A DNA stretch of 64,000 bases from Cyanidiococcus yangmingshanensis. Lineage: Eukaryota; Rhodophyta; Bangiophyceae; Cyanidiales; Cyanidiaceae. The notes under the pieces were generated by a model. The model was not told where the DNA came from and did not search any database. It was given only the letters and a program-made list of their open reading frames with translations. Position 1 is the stretch's first letter, and each line of letters begins with the position of its first letter. Position numbers and translations under genes: made by a program. The stretch is taken from assembly GCA_013995675.1 (NCBI GenBank), contig VWRR01000003.1, positions 248,001-312,000 on the forward strand, in the 5' to 3' direction. This document shows, in pieces, positions 31,741 through 42,058 of the stretch.

Positions 31741-32370
31741 ATGGAGAAAAATTATGTTGGCGCCCGCCTCGTTCTGAGAAGCAATTTGGCGTCGCACTCT
31801 GGCAGGCGACCCTCCTGGGCGGCTGTCCGGGAGCAGGTACTGCACTGCGAGTTCTACCGAAAAGTTTGCGCTCCTACGAGTCTGGAGCGACTAAAAGGCG
31901 TGACTGTGAAATACGTATCACATATTGGTGATAATGGGACGCTGCCGCCGTCGCCCTTTCTCTGCGTACTCGTACGTTATGCGGACTGCAAGCCATCACC
32001 CCAGCAAGCGGCACGGCATATAGAACAAGAGGAGAACGTGTATTGGCGGGCATTGGTAGCCACCTGGTTACGCTGGACGCAAATCAAAGCAGAGCAGATA
32101 TACCGCCTTTTGGACCCGCTTTTGGGGGACTACCGACCGATCACGATTCGAGAGGGTGATGGCTCTCTGCGGATCAGCCATCTCGATATCTACATCGATC
32201 AGCTCTTGCGATATCGGAGTACGTTCCGTGCATTGGAGGGGCCCTTTCCAGTGCCCGTTATTCCGTTTCCTTACCTGATTTCCCGATATGAGCTTGAGGC
32301 TCGCGGGGCGCTGCTGCGACGGCACTACGCTGTCGCAGAGACAGCATCAGGAACGCACAAGGAGGCCTAG
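31741..32370 (+). CDS. PRP38: PRP38-like pre-mRNA splicing factor
   Basis: A 209-residue protein matching the PRP38 domain: VREQVLHCEFYRKVCAP (compare EVIDEIYYKV), SPFLCVLVRYADCKPSPQQA (compare SxFxCLLYKLFTLKLT), YWRALVATWLRW (compare YIRALGFLYLRY), RLLDPLLGDYRPI (compare WFEPYLDDxExI), LDIYIDQLL, and a short Pro-rich FPVPVIPFP end. PRP38 joins the spliceosome as part of the B-complex proteins needed for activation. I start at ATG 31741 (MEKNYVGARL); an in-frame codon at 31702 would add 13 residues. Its presence in a stretch with no supportable intron fits a very intron-poor genome with a reduced spliceosome. The frame is intact. Confidence 0.78.
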   Translation: MEKNYVGARLVLRSNLASHSGRRPSWAAVREQVLHCEFYRKVCAPTSLERLKGVTVKYVSHIGDNGTLPPSPFLCVLVRYADCKPSPQQAARHIEQEENVYWRALVATWLRWTQIKAEQIYRLLDPLLGDYRPITIREGDGSLRISHLDIYIDQLLRYRSTFRALEGPFPVPVIPFPYLISRYELEARGALLRRHYAVAETASGTHKEA

Positions 32371-33414
32371 CATGGAGGTTTCATTGAAAGCCAGTGATTC
32401 GCTGAAATCTGTGGATCGCACAATCTGCAAAGCGTCTCAGGAACTGTACACGGTTTGCTGCTTCGTTTCAATCGAATTGAGTACAATGACTTCCAGATTT
32501 GTGTGAATCCTGCGACGGTTGATTCAAGACCAGTCGAATTCTGACATCCAGTACGATCGCAGAAAAGTATGCCGGTTGGCCGCGAGTGAAGAACCAATCT
32601 GTGTCAGATCATCGTGGTCTGCGTAAAGCGAGTTCAGAGATCGGCGCTCCCGACGCATCCAGTGGATCTCGTGGGAGCTCTAGCGCACAAAAGACCACTG
32701 CGACAGTAGCTCCATGATGCTTGTCACAATGATCTGCTGTCCCGAGGCGCTTGCCCCGAGTTGACAACACGGAATTGACCTCGTCACAAGGGTCAATCAG
32801 AAGGTAGAAGGGCCATGATGCATCCCATGTACACAGCTCCGGCCTAAGGGAGAGAGCTGCACGCTGCAAAGGCGAGGACGCAACGAGAATTCCCATCAGA
32901 ACTTGCTGTATCCTTGTTTTGGGGGAGCGAGTCACGACCAGAGCCCAGTGCGGTGCCGGCACAAGCCAAATGAAGCTCTCTTCGATCATCGAATGATCCG
33001 TTTACCGAGAAGAAAAGACAAACCGCGCAGCATACGTCCTGATGTTGCCAAGAGGGGTGCGCGCCACCGTTCTGAGAAGAAATTTCCCTCGCCGTGGTCA
33101 TGTGCCCAGAGAGCACCTACCGTTTTCCTTGGCTCGATACGGATCCATGCTTCACTGCTCAACAGCTTCTGATTATGCGAGTTAGGAAATAGAGCTATCG
33201 GGAAATTCAATTTCGGCACGACCGGCGATACAAAACATCGACACTTGCCCCAAGATAAATCACGGAAACTGAGCCTATGCTCTGTTTTCAGTCACTGGTT
33301 GCGTTTCAGGAGAGGTCTCTCAGCAATACAAGAAAGCTTCATGAACTTCTTTGGCACAGAATTTAGGCGACTTTTGCGCAGGGCACATGCGTGAGACACG
33401 TCTGCTCACACTGC
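32371..33414. other. Gap, nothing recognised
   Basis: Minus-strand frames at 32609-32989 (126 codons) and 32986-33219 (77 codons) overlap by a few bases and could belong to one unrecognised protein; no motif supports this. No repeats or RNA genes. Confidence 0.25.
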
Positions 33415-34233
33415 TCACGAGGACGGTTTGTCTGATGGAGGCTCCTCCGAGTGGCCTGATGGCGGTGACGTTGGTGGCTCTGGATCCGAGGAACTCCCCT
33501 CGGGCTCAACCGAGCCGTGCTCTTCGTCGGTTTCTTGATTTCTGGGATCATTGGGGTCATTCAGGTCCCAAAACTCTGATTTCGGGGCTGAGCATTGCGG
33601 ACATTTGAAGGTCTTGGGAAAGAACTTGAGCTCCCGCCCACGCGCAGGATACAACGTGTACCCGCACTGACCGCAACGATACACATGGAGCTCTTCATCC
33701 GATTCAGCGCGGTACTTTTCCGATCCTATAGGCACATTCTCTGCCTTTTTCCGTCGCACGAGCCGACGTAGAACATTCAAGAAAACAATAAAGATGCCCA
33801 TCAGGAACCAGAACGCGGAGGCTGGAGACCCCAGCAAGTCCAAAAATTTCCAGCTTGGACCAAAAGCTCTTTTTTCTTCAACAGCATGCTCCGACTTTTT
33901 CTTTTCTTCAGCCAGTTTCTTTTCACTCTGGCGCGCGACCAGCACTGCCTCTGCGAGTTGCGCCCGAGGGCACGAGATCTGGACGACTCCTCTGTCTTTG
34001 GCGAGGCAGAGAAAAACCGATCGTTGCGTTCTGTTGGCTGCACGGGGACGAGAGCGTTGCGACGAGCGATACAGCGTGCTCCGCCCCTCTGGGCAACCAG
34101 TGTGCGTCCTAGAGCAGACGACGAACCCAGTCGGCGGCCGCAGGTGCACGCTGAAACACCAATCTAGGTCCTTCGCAGCTCCCTGCTGGTTCTGAATGCG
34201 CCCGCTGGAAAGGAACGCCCACCTATGGTTCAT
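33415..34233 (-). CDS. Membrane-anchored rubredoxin, probably plastid
   Basis: A 272-residue protein. The start was set at ATG 34233 (MNHRWAFLSSGRIQNQQG), the first in frame and transit-peptide-like. A charged coiled helix (EKKLAEEKKKSEHAVEEK) precedes one transmembrane segment (AFWFLMGIFIVFLNVL). Then comes a rubredoxin domain: YRCGQCGYTLYPARG and FKCPQCSAPKSEF, the two CX2C knuckles that bind a single iron. The tail is acidic and Pro/Ser-rich. Plant and algal membrane rubredoxins (RBD1 type) act in photosystem II assembly at thylakoids; their helix usually follows the rubredoxin domain, here it precedes it, so equivalence is not certain. The frame is intact. Confidence 0.85.
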   Translation of the reverse strand: MNHRWAFLSSGRIQNQQGAAKDLDWCFSVHLRPPTGFVVCSRTHTGCPEGRSTLYRSSQRSRPRAANRTQRSVFLCLAKDRGVVQISCPRAQLAEAVLVARQSEKKLAEEKKKSEHAVEEKRAFGPSWKFLDLLGSPASAFWFLMGIFIVFLNVLRRLVRRKKAENVPIGSEKYRAESDEELHVYRCGQCGYTLYPARGRELKFFPKTFKCPQCSAPKSEFWDLNDPNDPRNQETDEEHGSVEPEGSSSDPEPPTSPPSGHSEEPPSDKPSS

Positions 34234-34858
34234 ACGAGAGCGAAACAAAGTTGCAAGTGCCGCCAGCAGCTTCAAAGGAGACGCTTGCGATACCCGAAAA
34301 CCGCATTCCCAATGAGGTTTGCGACGAGTTGTAGCGTCGCCTCCCTTGCGCGGCGCGGATCCTTTCGACGAGGGATCACTTCTGGGACCTATAACATGGC
34401 CTTGTGCCGAGTTCGTGTTTCATTCGGCTGTAAAGGTCTGTTTGATTTTTTTGCGAACCCCCGGTCTTTATCTGAGGAATAAGGGAGTGTGTCCGTCGCT
34501 TGTTTTTCTGGCGTCTCGGGAGCGTTGCGCCAACCTGGAGCTGGTTTGGGCCGTGCCTTGGTTGCACCTGCCTGGGGAAGAAACTCCGTCTAGAGCAGAA
34601 CCGCTCTTGCCATTATAACTGTTTCAGGCGCAACCAAATCTTCCAGAAAAGGTTTATACGAATTCCTGTCGTAGTTCGATACTGAGACTACTTTTTGAGC
34701 AGGAAAGCGTCGATCTTTCAGTAGCTTAGGCGACTGGTTTCCGGACTTGGCTGTCAGGCAACGCTTCAGTGACGTTTTGAACGAATCTAAGACGTCGATA
34801 GGCCCGCGAACATAGGACGTGACTTTTGTACCAACTAATTGCCTCGTTATTGGATACA
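34234..34858. other. Divergent promoter region, nothing else recognised
   Basis: Intergenic between the rubredoxin gene (-) and LTV1 (+). Short frames only. Confidence 0.35.
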
Positions 34859-36585
34859 ATGCTGCAGCGAAGGTTTCGTCGACGGAACATGCGGACTTAT
34901 ATTCTGGTACACGAGTCGCTCACGGACCGCAACGGCGACGAGCCGCCAGTCGTCTCTGATCGAGGTGATCATCGCCGCGTACTCGTTCTTCAAGAAGATC
35001 ATCGAAGGGGTGCCCGTGAAGAAACGGGCACTGCGTCGGGAGCACTCGAGCAACCGGGGTCCAGGCATATCTACGCCAGACGTCTCGACACCGATGAAGA
35101 CGCCTTGTTCGCCGCAGCGGAAACAGCGTATCAGCTTGAGAGGGATACTCTTAAGAGCGGCGAGCGCTTACCTGATGACGGGTATGACTACGAACAGCAT
35201 TTCCGAGAGCGGGGTGACGGAGTCTTCGTCCCGGCGCAGGGCCTCAACACCATCGCGATTGGATATGATTCCCTTGATGGATGCGAGGAAACACGAACCT
35301 TTCCGGAGAGGCGCTTGGATACAGACCTGGAACAGGTGCTCGAAGCGCTCGCATCAGATGGTGAGGATTCCGGAACCGCTCCCGTGACATCTGAAGAGAT
35401 ATCGCTGTCGATCTCGGAGTCATCATCGGGCAGTGAACTTGAAGACGATTTCGTGCTTCGAGCCAATCGAGAGCGTGCTCATTCGGAGTTGCATCATGAA
35501 GAGCAACAACCGCGTGGTGCAAATATGTACCAGGAGCGCGGAGCAAAACAGCGCGAAACGCGCACCAGGCGGTTTGTCGATGAGCAGTTTGATGCTTTGT
35601 TCGAATCGACCTACGCGACAGACGTCCTGGTCCATGGGAATGGGTCTCGCGACACGCTCGAACAACACACTGATGACCTCCGCGAAGATGTTTTTCAATC
35701 ACTATTAGAAGACTTTGAAGAGGATCTACGAAAGTTGCGCCTTGACCCAACCAGAGATACCCAAGGTGTACGTTTGTCGCAGACAGAGACGGCAAGCGCG
35801 AATCCGGATGCAGGGTGCAATGAAGTGCAAATAACAAACAGTGCCTACGGAACGCTGCGCCTGAAAGCGGCCAGCACGAGGGTCACACGGATGAACCGAC
35901 GCTCTCTAACCAGCCCTCGCACAACTTCAAGACGTGTCGGGTCGTTAGAACGCCATCTCGAGAGAGTGCAAACTCATCGCCGGAGCTAGAAATCGCTGAC
36001 CAGGATTGGGACTCCGGTATACCTTCCGATTCTCTGGATGCTTCCGATGATCTCGCGTACGAGGAAGACGAGAACGCAGCGGCGAGCGCGAGTGACCCAA
36101 CTCAAGGAACAGCGACGACAACCGCGGCACTCTATAGGCCACGTATCATTCTTTGTCCTCGAGACCGTTTTACCCGTCGCCGTCGTCGTCTGCGTTCGAA
36201 CACGCTCACCCTGGATGAGCAATCGACTAGCTGGCCCGAGGCGCCAACAACAGCTTTGCCCTCATTTCCGGGCGGAATCGAGCATCGCCTGCTACAGGTC
36301 GATGCCACAGACAGTTCAAGCTCCAGCCATGCAGTCCATACCGAGACGAAAGAGACGATGCCAGGTGCATTCCGGCTGCCGTGCCACTCGATAACCGCGA
36401 CAGAGGAGAGCGCATCCACCGGGAAACGCTTTCACAAGAGGGTCGTCAAAAGCCTTCGGCGCCAGCGCCGTGCCGCGAAAAAGGCCCTCCGGGAAGCCTA
36501 TGGTCGAGAACGCGTCCGACAGACGATCCATCGCCATAGCTTGGGTACAGCCAAAGTGAGCGTCCATTACAATGACGCGTTTTAG
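34859..36585 (+). CDS. LTV1: LTV1 ribosome biogenesis factor, frame broken once
   Basis: The start at 34859 (MLQRRFRRRNMRTYILVHES) fits the LTV1 N-terminus (basic stretch then FxLVHRS). DDGYDYEQHFRERG near residue 105 is the hallmark DDDYDYMQHLR motif. Long acidic and Ser-rich regions follow. The frame meets a stop at 35989, but from about 35880 the neighbouring frame is open and protein-like (ELEIADQDWDSGIPSDSLD) until 36585, ending with a basic helix (RRQRRAAKKALREAYGRER) typical of the LTV1 C-terminus. One missing base in 35880-35945 accounts for it. LTV1 assists 40S maturation and nuclear export, with Enp1 and uS3. Total size about 575 residues, near the family norm. Confidence 0.75.
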
Positions 36586-36943
36586 GAGCGCTGGGATGTG
36601 CAATCGGCGCTTGGTCAACAAAACGAAGCGAGCGCTATCTCGTTGGTTACGGTAGGAGGTCTTGCGCGAAACAGCTCGTTGATTCCGTTCCGGCCTGAAT
36701 CGGTCTGTATCTGCGATGCGCGCCTTTACAGTTTTTCATCCAAAAGATTAGGTCAAGTCCTCAGATTGGAGTGCGGCATACACGCGGACAAGTGAATTGT
36801 TTGCGATACGTCGCAGTATGTGCCATGACCGGCTGGCTTTTATCCAAGTTTAAAAGCAGCATTGCAGCCACATCACGAATATCCATGGATTCTGGGTGCA
36901 ACCTATCTATCCTGCAGCACCAATCTTGGTTCAGTTCCTGATA

Positions 36944-36999
36944 GAATACTACGTTCAGAGAGTCCTGTTCCTTGACCAGGCCGAACTTGGGTCATGATC
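36944..36999. repeat. Direct repeat, copy 1
   Basis: Starts gaatactacgttc and ends with gaccaggccgaacttgggtc plus atgatc. It is identical to copy 2 except in the middle third; weaker similarity (ttc..ttcct) extends about 15-20 bases upstream of both copies. Start-to-start spacing is 95 bases. Confidence 0.85.
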
Positions 37000-37038
37000 A
37001 ACATCTGAGCGGAAACTCGGAATCGGTTCCTCCGGATC

Positions 37039-37094
37039 GAATACTACGTTCGAAGGGCCCGGTTTCCTGACCAGGCCGAACTTGGGTCATGATC
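37039..37094. repeat. Direct repeat, copy 2
   Basis: Second copy of the 56-base repeat, same orientation. The first 13 and last 28 bases match copy 1; the middle differs by several substitutions. Function unknown; the intervening 39 bases are unique. Confidence 0.85.
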
Positions 37095-37686
37095 CATTCT
37101 CCGAGAAAAACCATCCTCAGCATGATCTGGGAATTCCTTGGCTGTCGATGCACTTCAGAAATGAGCGTACAAGGCGTGTGACGTTTCTAGTACGACTCAA
37201 ACCAATAAAACGCCACCATCTGGCAAGTCCTCTTCCCGAAATGTCGAGTCGTCCGTGAACAAACTGCCAGGATTAGGCTCTCTGGAGCCAGTGCTCGCCT
37301 GAACCATATCTCTTTTCCGACGCAAGTTGTATTCCGTTCAGGTGATGAATTCCAGATTCTCTATTCAGAGTGAATGGATCCGGAAGCATGCAGCGCATTA
37401 AAGCATGCTGTCTGGAGCACCGTTGCTTGATTATATGTCATCGATGCCGGCTGCGATGCGACTGGACGAGCTGGAACCCGTCCTCATCAACGATGGGCGA
37501 CCGTGCATTGATACCGGTACCGCGGACAGCCGAGCTTGCAACATTTTCGTCGCGCAACGCCATGTCCATCGGTTCACCAGTTTCTCATCCGAGACGACAC
37601 GTTGGTTGTGCTGCGCCGCTGGCGCAGCGGGTTCACTGCTTCGAGCCAAAACATGGTCGCGTCGCTCACGCTCCGTTCGCAACTGA

Positions 37687-38116
37687 TCAACGAGCCTGGC
37701 GAGTTGCGGGCAACGTTAGACGCCACACGACTACTGAGCACGGCGTCGCGTGCCATATCTCGGACCGAAGTCTATCCAGCACCTGAGCCACTTCCTCGAT
37801 GCTGCCGTCCTCAATGTCAGCGGAGCAGTCTTCTTCGAAAAAGTCCTCTAACCAGGCCACGACAGTGCTCACCTGGTATGGCTGAATCGTTCCGTCTGGT
37901 CGCACGTATTCTTGGATAGCAAGTGCTATCAAGTCGTCTGCAAGGTCAGTCCACGCTCAATGCAGTGTCAGGACCCGCCCAGTTGTCTGCGAGTGCCAAA
38001 CGCATCGCCGTCCATCGCTCAAAGACTGCGCCCACCGCGAACGAGAACAGATCTCTGGCGACCAAGAGATCAGGCAAAGGAGCCAAGTCTGAAGGCAGGG
38101 TAGCCGATGCGTTCAT
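37687..38116 (-). CDS. TSR2: TSR2 pre-rRNA processing factor, frame broken once
   Basis: The start ATG at 38116 gives MNASATLPSDLAPLPDLL, then FSFAVGAVFERWTAMRLALA and DNWAGPDTA, the TSR2 signature (GVxxxFxxWxALQLAVENxWGGxDS). The frame stops at TGA followed by C (37946-37948). The next frame continues DLADDLIALAIQEYV, STVVAWLEDFFEEDCSADIE and DGSIEEVAQVLDRL, the conserved second half (DVEDFLEExMxxxFxxxxEDGSxxEVA). The shift must lie within about 11 bases, because the downstream frame has its own stop just before. Removing one base restores the family spacing exactly. TSR2 is the escortin that delivers eS26 to the pre-40S ribosome. It is divergent from ClpR. Confidence 0.82.
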
Positions 38117-38326
38117 AATACAACCCTCCAATGGCCGAGCGTTGGTCTCGGGAGACAACGACGCGCCGAACGAGGAATACTTCAAGCAGTATGCCCTCGA
38201 TAGAGAGCACGACGTCGCCCGTCCGGACGACCGTCGCGCATTGCGTATGCCGGTCCGCTGGTCACGCTCGACGCTGTATCGGTGTCGCTTGGGAGCAAAG
38301 AAACCTCCAACGTGTCGTTTTTCGCC

Positions 38327-39209
38327 ATGTTCTTGTCCGGTGTAGCATTGTCCTCTGTGCAAGGGCGTCGAAGGAATGTGGCTGCTTTACTTCGCAACAC
38401 GGGTTCGAACCGCACCAGTCCGAGTCTGGCAGAAACCGGTTGGTTGCCGACGTCGGCCACGCTGAACGGAACTTGCGCCAACAGGACTTTAACGGATCAG
38501 CGGCCACTCGATTCGGATCCCTATAACAAATTGATGCGCTCTAAAAATGTGAACTGCGGGTCTTTGCAACTTGCGTATGAATCGAACGATGCCCCGCGTG
38601 CCCTACCGAGGCCCCGGCATGCAAGAATACGTTTTCATTGATCTCATGCAGCGTCTGAACAAGGACCGAATCATCTTCCTCGGAGAAGAAATTGATGAAG
38701 AAGTCGCTAACCAAACTGTGGCCCTGTTATTGCAGATGAAAGAGGAGGACGCCGTGTCACCAGTGAACCTCTACTGTCAGATACCTGGCGGGATATTCAC
38801 TGCTGGTATGATGATCTACGACTGCATGAAAAATTTGCCTTTTGATATTGTGACGTTGAATATGGGCATGGCGGCGGGTATGGGGGCCTTTCTGGTCGCT
38901 GGCGGCACGAAAGGGAAACGCTTCGCGCTTCCGAACGCGCGATTTCTTTTTCAACAGCCCAGTTTGCTGGATGATTTCGAGGGCAGCGCGGAAGACATCA
39001 AGACCGAAGTGCTGAATGTGCTCCGTCAGCGTGATCAGTGGCTGCGCCATCTCTCAGAATTTACAGGTCATCCGATTGAACGGATCACAGAAGACTTCCG
39101 TCGGGATCGGTACTTCACGGCCTCGGAAGCGCGCGAGTACGGCCTCATCGACCGTGTGCTCGAGCCAACCATGAAGGGCATGACGAGAGAGATGGAGGCC
39201 AATCTCTAG
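38327..39209 (+). CDS. clpR: Plastid ClpR, non-catalytic Clp protease subunit, frame broken once
   Basis: From the ATG at 38577 the protein is a ClpP-fold subunit: VPYRGPGMQEYVFIDLMQRL, DRIIFLGEEIDEEVANQ, YCQIPGGIFTAGM, NMGMAAGMGAFLVAGG, KGKRFALPNARFLFQQP and REYGLIDRVL. The catalytic Ser of GxAASMGA is Gly here, and the catalytic His of MIHQP is Gln, so it is a ClpR-type inactive ring subunit; PRVPYRxPG recalls ClpR1. A plastid protein needs a transit peptide: the neighbouring frame upstream starts at ATG 38327 with MFLSGVALSSVQGRRRN, Ser/Thr/Arg-rich and ideal for that. The core frame opens only after a TGA at 38550. One extra base in 38553-38600 would join them. Confidence 0.82.
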
Positions 39210-40058
39210 AGACGAATGAATGCTCAAAGCAAGCCGCTTGGGGATATTCTAGCGACTGGCGATCTGGTCGACCCCTCCTTACGTCAGACTGAAGAGCTGT
39301 TGGCAACGCCTGGAGCTGGAGTCTCCCGAAGCCGAAGACAAACATTCGATGGTCAACATTTACTGCACGGGGAGAGCAACCCCACTCGGATAGACGGCTC
39401 GAGTCCAACGAAAACCGCACTGTGGCAATGGACTCGGCCTGAATTTTGGCATGACACTGCTGTGGCATTTCATCACGAATAGGTCGCTGCTGTTCATTCG
39501 TTGTCGGCGAAGGCTATCCACCTGACCGCTGGGTCTCGCGGAAGCGCGCCCACGACTCGCTCACAGTGGGTTGATTCCATCAGTGTCCGTCTTGATTTTG
39601 GTTCGAAACTGCAGATCCACGCGAATAAATGTCTTTCTGATTCGATTCGCGCGGGTCTGATGAATCTCACCAGCTCAATCAAACGAACCTAAAAACCGTT
39701 TCAGTGTAGCCATGCATAAGCGCTCCGCGGCATGCCGCGAAACGAAGCGTTAGAATCCTCCAACCGTGGCTCATTCGCCTGATCAAGAACTGAACAGTCG
39801 CTTGAATACCACTCTTACAAACAACACACCAAACTTAGAGCATCTTTTTCGGAAAGACAGAAGCATGAGGCATTCGCAGGCAGGTGGGAACCGCTGCAAC
39901 AGCCTCTCCGACGAGGCGTCGCCCGTCCGCCAGAGATTGCCGACAACTCGTCGTCCGTTACGTATCCTGCTTCCGCGCTTCCGCTGGACTGGCGCGGAAT
40001 AAGGCTTCTCGTCCTCGTAGTTGGAGAGGTTCGGTCCCAAGTCAGGATATAGAGTTAT
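39210..40058. other. Gap, nothing recognised
   Basis: Short frames only, the longest 88 codons at 39216-39482 and 112 on the minus strand, without motifs. It contains the 3' flank of ClpR and the promoter of TyrRS. Confidence 0.3.
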
Positions 40059-41327
40059 ATGGAGGAGACTTTGGACCAGTATGACCATTCGCTCAAGAAT
40101 GGTACTGAAGCGAACCAGCATGGAAACGGAGACGGCTCTAGAGCGCTGAGCGTTTTGACGGAGACTTTGTCTACGACGCAGCTGCTCCGGGAATCGAGTG
40201 TTGAGGCCTGCAGCGCCCCCGAGACGCTAGCTACGCTCGCGCAGGCTCCACGTCCGAGTTGGTGGCGCGGCGACTTGACGCTCGCGGAACGGTATTCCCT
40301 CTGTCGATCGGTCGCCGAGGAGTGCATCCAAGAGGAGGAGCTGTGGCGACTGTTGGCGTTAAAGCCGAACGCCCCGGTATGCTATGACGGCTTCGAACCG
40401 TCAGGCCGAATGCATATTGCACAAGGAGTTCAGAAAGCGCTAAACGTGAATAAACTCACCGCTGTGGGTTGCATATTCAAGTTCTGGATCGCTGACTACT
40501 TCGCCCAGCTGAACAACAAGCTGGGGGGCGATCTGGAGAAAATTCGCACGGTCGGACGGTATTTTATTGAGGTTTGGCGCGCTTGTGGAATGGATATGGA
40601 GCGGGTTGAGTTTCTCTGGGCTTCAGAGGAGATTGCCAAGCGCCCTACGGAATACTGGAGCCTCGTGATGGACATCGCTCGTCGAAACTCCTTGGCACGT
40701 ATGATTCGGTGCTGTCAGATTATGGGACGCAACGAGTCCGATGAGCTTTCCGCAGCTCAGATCCTCTACCCATGCATGCAATGTGCTGATATCTTCTTTC
40801 TCCATGCCGATGTTTGTCAGCTTGGAATGGATCAGCGCAAAGTGAACGTTCTTGCCCGAGAGTACTGCGACATGCGCAAACTCCGACACAAACCAGTCAT
40901 TCTCTCGCATCGCATGATGCCCGGATTGAAACAGGGTCAGGAGAAGATGTCCAAATCGGATCCAGACTCGGCAATCTTTATGGAGGATTCAGAAATCGAA
41001 GTGAACACCAAAATCAAGAAAGCGTTTTGTCCGCCAGGCGTTCTAGAAGGCAATCCGTGTCTCGAATACTTGCAGTATATGGTGCTGCCAAAGCTGGGCG
41101 AATTTTGCGTGGAAAGGCATCCGGAACATGGAGGAACCAAACGCTATACAGACTTTGGACAGGTCGCTCGTGACTACGAGAGCGGCGCGCTGCACCCATC
41201 GGATTTGAAGCCAGCCCTGGCACGGGCACTCAATCAAATTTTGCAGCCTGTACGAGACCATTTTGAGCAGAATCCCGAAGCACGAAGCTTACGTGACAAG
41301 GTGCGTCGCTATCGCAGCAAGGCATGA
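40059..41327 (+). CDS. Tyrosyl-tRNA synthetase, eukaryotic cytosolic type
   Basis: A 422-residue class I synthetase. CYDGFEPSGRMHIAQG holds the HIGH-equivalent motif, and GLKQGQEKMSKSDPDSAIFM the KMSKS loop. FKFWIADYFAQLNNKLGG, LYPCMQCADIFFLHADVCQL and GMDQRKVNVLAREYCD are typical of the archaeal/eukaryotic branch. About 110 residues precede the catalytic core, the first 80 polar and not obviously a transit peptide. No EMAP-II or other C-terminal domain is present; it ends RRYRSKA. It charges tRNA-Tyr in the cytosol; organellar use would need a second gene or alternative starts. The frame is intact. Confidence 0.95.
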   Translation: MEETLDQYDHSLKNGTEANQHGNGDGSRALSVLTETLSTTQLLRESSVEACSAPETLATLAQAPRPSWWRGDLTLAERYSLCRSVAEECIQEEELWRLLALKPNAPVCYDGFEPSGRMHIAQGVQKALNVNKLTAVGCIFKFWIADYFAQLNNKLGGDLEKIRTVGRYFIEVWRACGMDMERVEFLWASEEIAKRPTEYWSLVMDIARRNSLARMIRCCQIMGRNESDELSAAQILYPCMQCADIFFLHADVCQLGMDQRKVNVLAREYCDMRKLRHKPVILSHRMMPGLKQGQEKMSKSDPDSAIFMEDSEIEVNTKIKKAFCPPGVLEGNPCLEYLQYMVLPKLGEFCVERHPEHGGTKRYTDFGQVARDYESGALHPSDLKPALARALNQILQPVRDHFEQNPEARSLRDKVRRYRSKA

Positions 41328-42058
41328 GCCTCTGGACCGAGGCTGAATCCCAGATACGAGCTGAACCAGAGGCATGCACCATCGGGCAATGTGTCCTGAG
41401 ATCGTGCCCTGGTCACCACCATATCAGTCGGTGATCTATACCGAGCTGGAAGGTGGCGAACGATGAAAGCACGGCGAATATAAAGTAGATGTTGATGATG
41501 CTACAGCATTGCGCTTACAAGGATCTTGTAGCCGGTATTCACGTTCATGCCGAGTTTTGGACCATGAAGGCTGTTGCGCCCAGGCTTGCTCTCTTATCGA
41601 AGTAGGTTTGAGCGCTTGCGACCTCTATTCGGAAGGAAGTGAATCCGCGTTTTGGGATTCATTGTTGTGTTTATGTGTGGGCGAATCTCAAGTCTGCGCT
41701 CGATTTCATTCACCGCATCCGAGGGTCACCAGTTTCTAGTCTATGCTCTCCAGATCGAGGTAGGTGCACAATCTGAGACCTTCCAAGTCGCGTTCCGGAT
41801 TCATGTCTGGTGGTGTGCAGACCAACTCACGACTGGACTGCACCGTGCAGGAGTCCGTACGAACCGCGTCGTATTGCTCAACACGCTCTCGTTCCCGAGT
41901 CCATCAGCCAGCATGTAGGCTGGATGTCGCACGAAAAAATGATGTCGCTACCTGCTATCTGCTTTATAACGGTGTCACGCCTGTCCAAACTAACGAGCCC
42001 AGGGTTTGCCTGCTTGCATCCTTTGCGAGTGTCGCATTGGCGGGTGATCGCGTCGTCA
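41328..42058. other. Gap between convergent genes, nothing recognised
   Basis: It lies between the 3' ends of TyrRS (+) and the NRAMP transporter (-). Short frames without motifs. Confidence 0.3.

Larger units (their letters stand above)
36586..37686. other. Gap containing a direct repeat
   Basis: It lies between the 3' ends of LTV1 (+) and TSR2 (-). It holds two near-identical 56-base direct repeats (36944-36999, 37039-37094) and otherwise only short unconvincing frames. The repeats have no evident coding potential. Confidence 0.4.
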
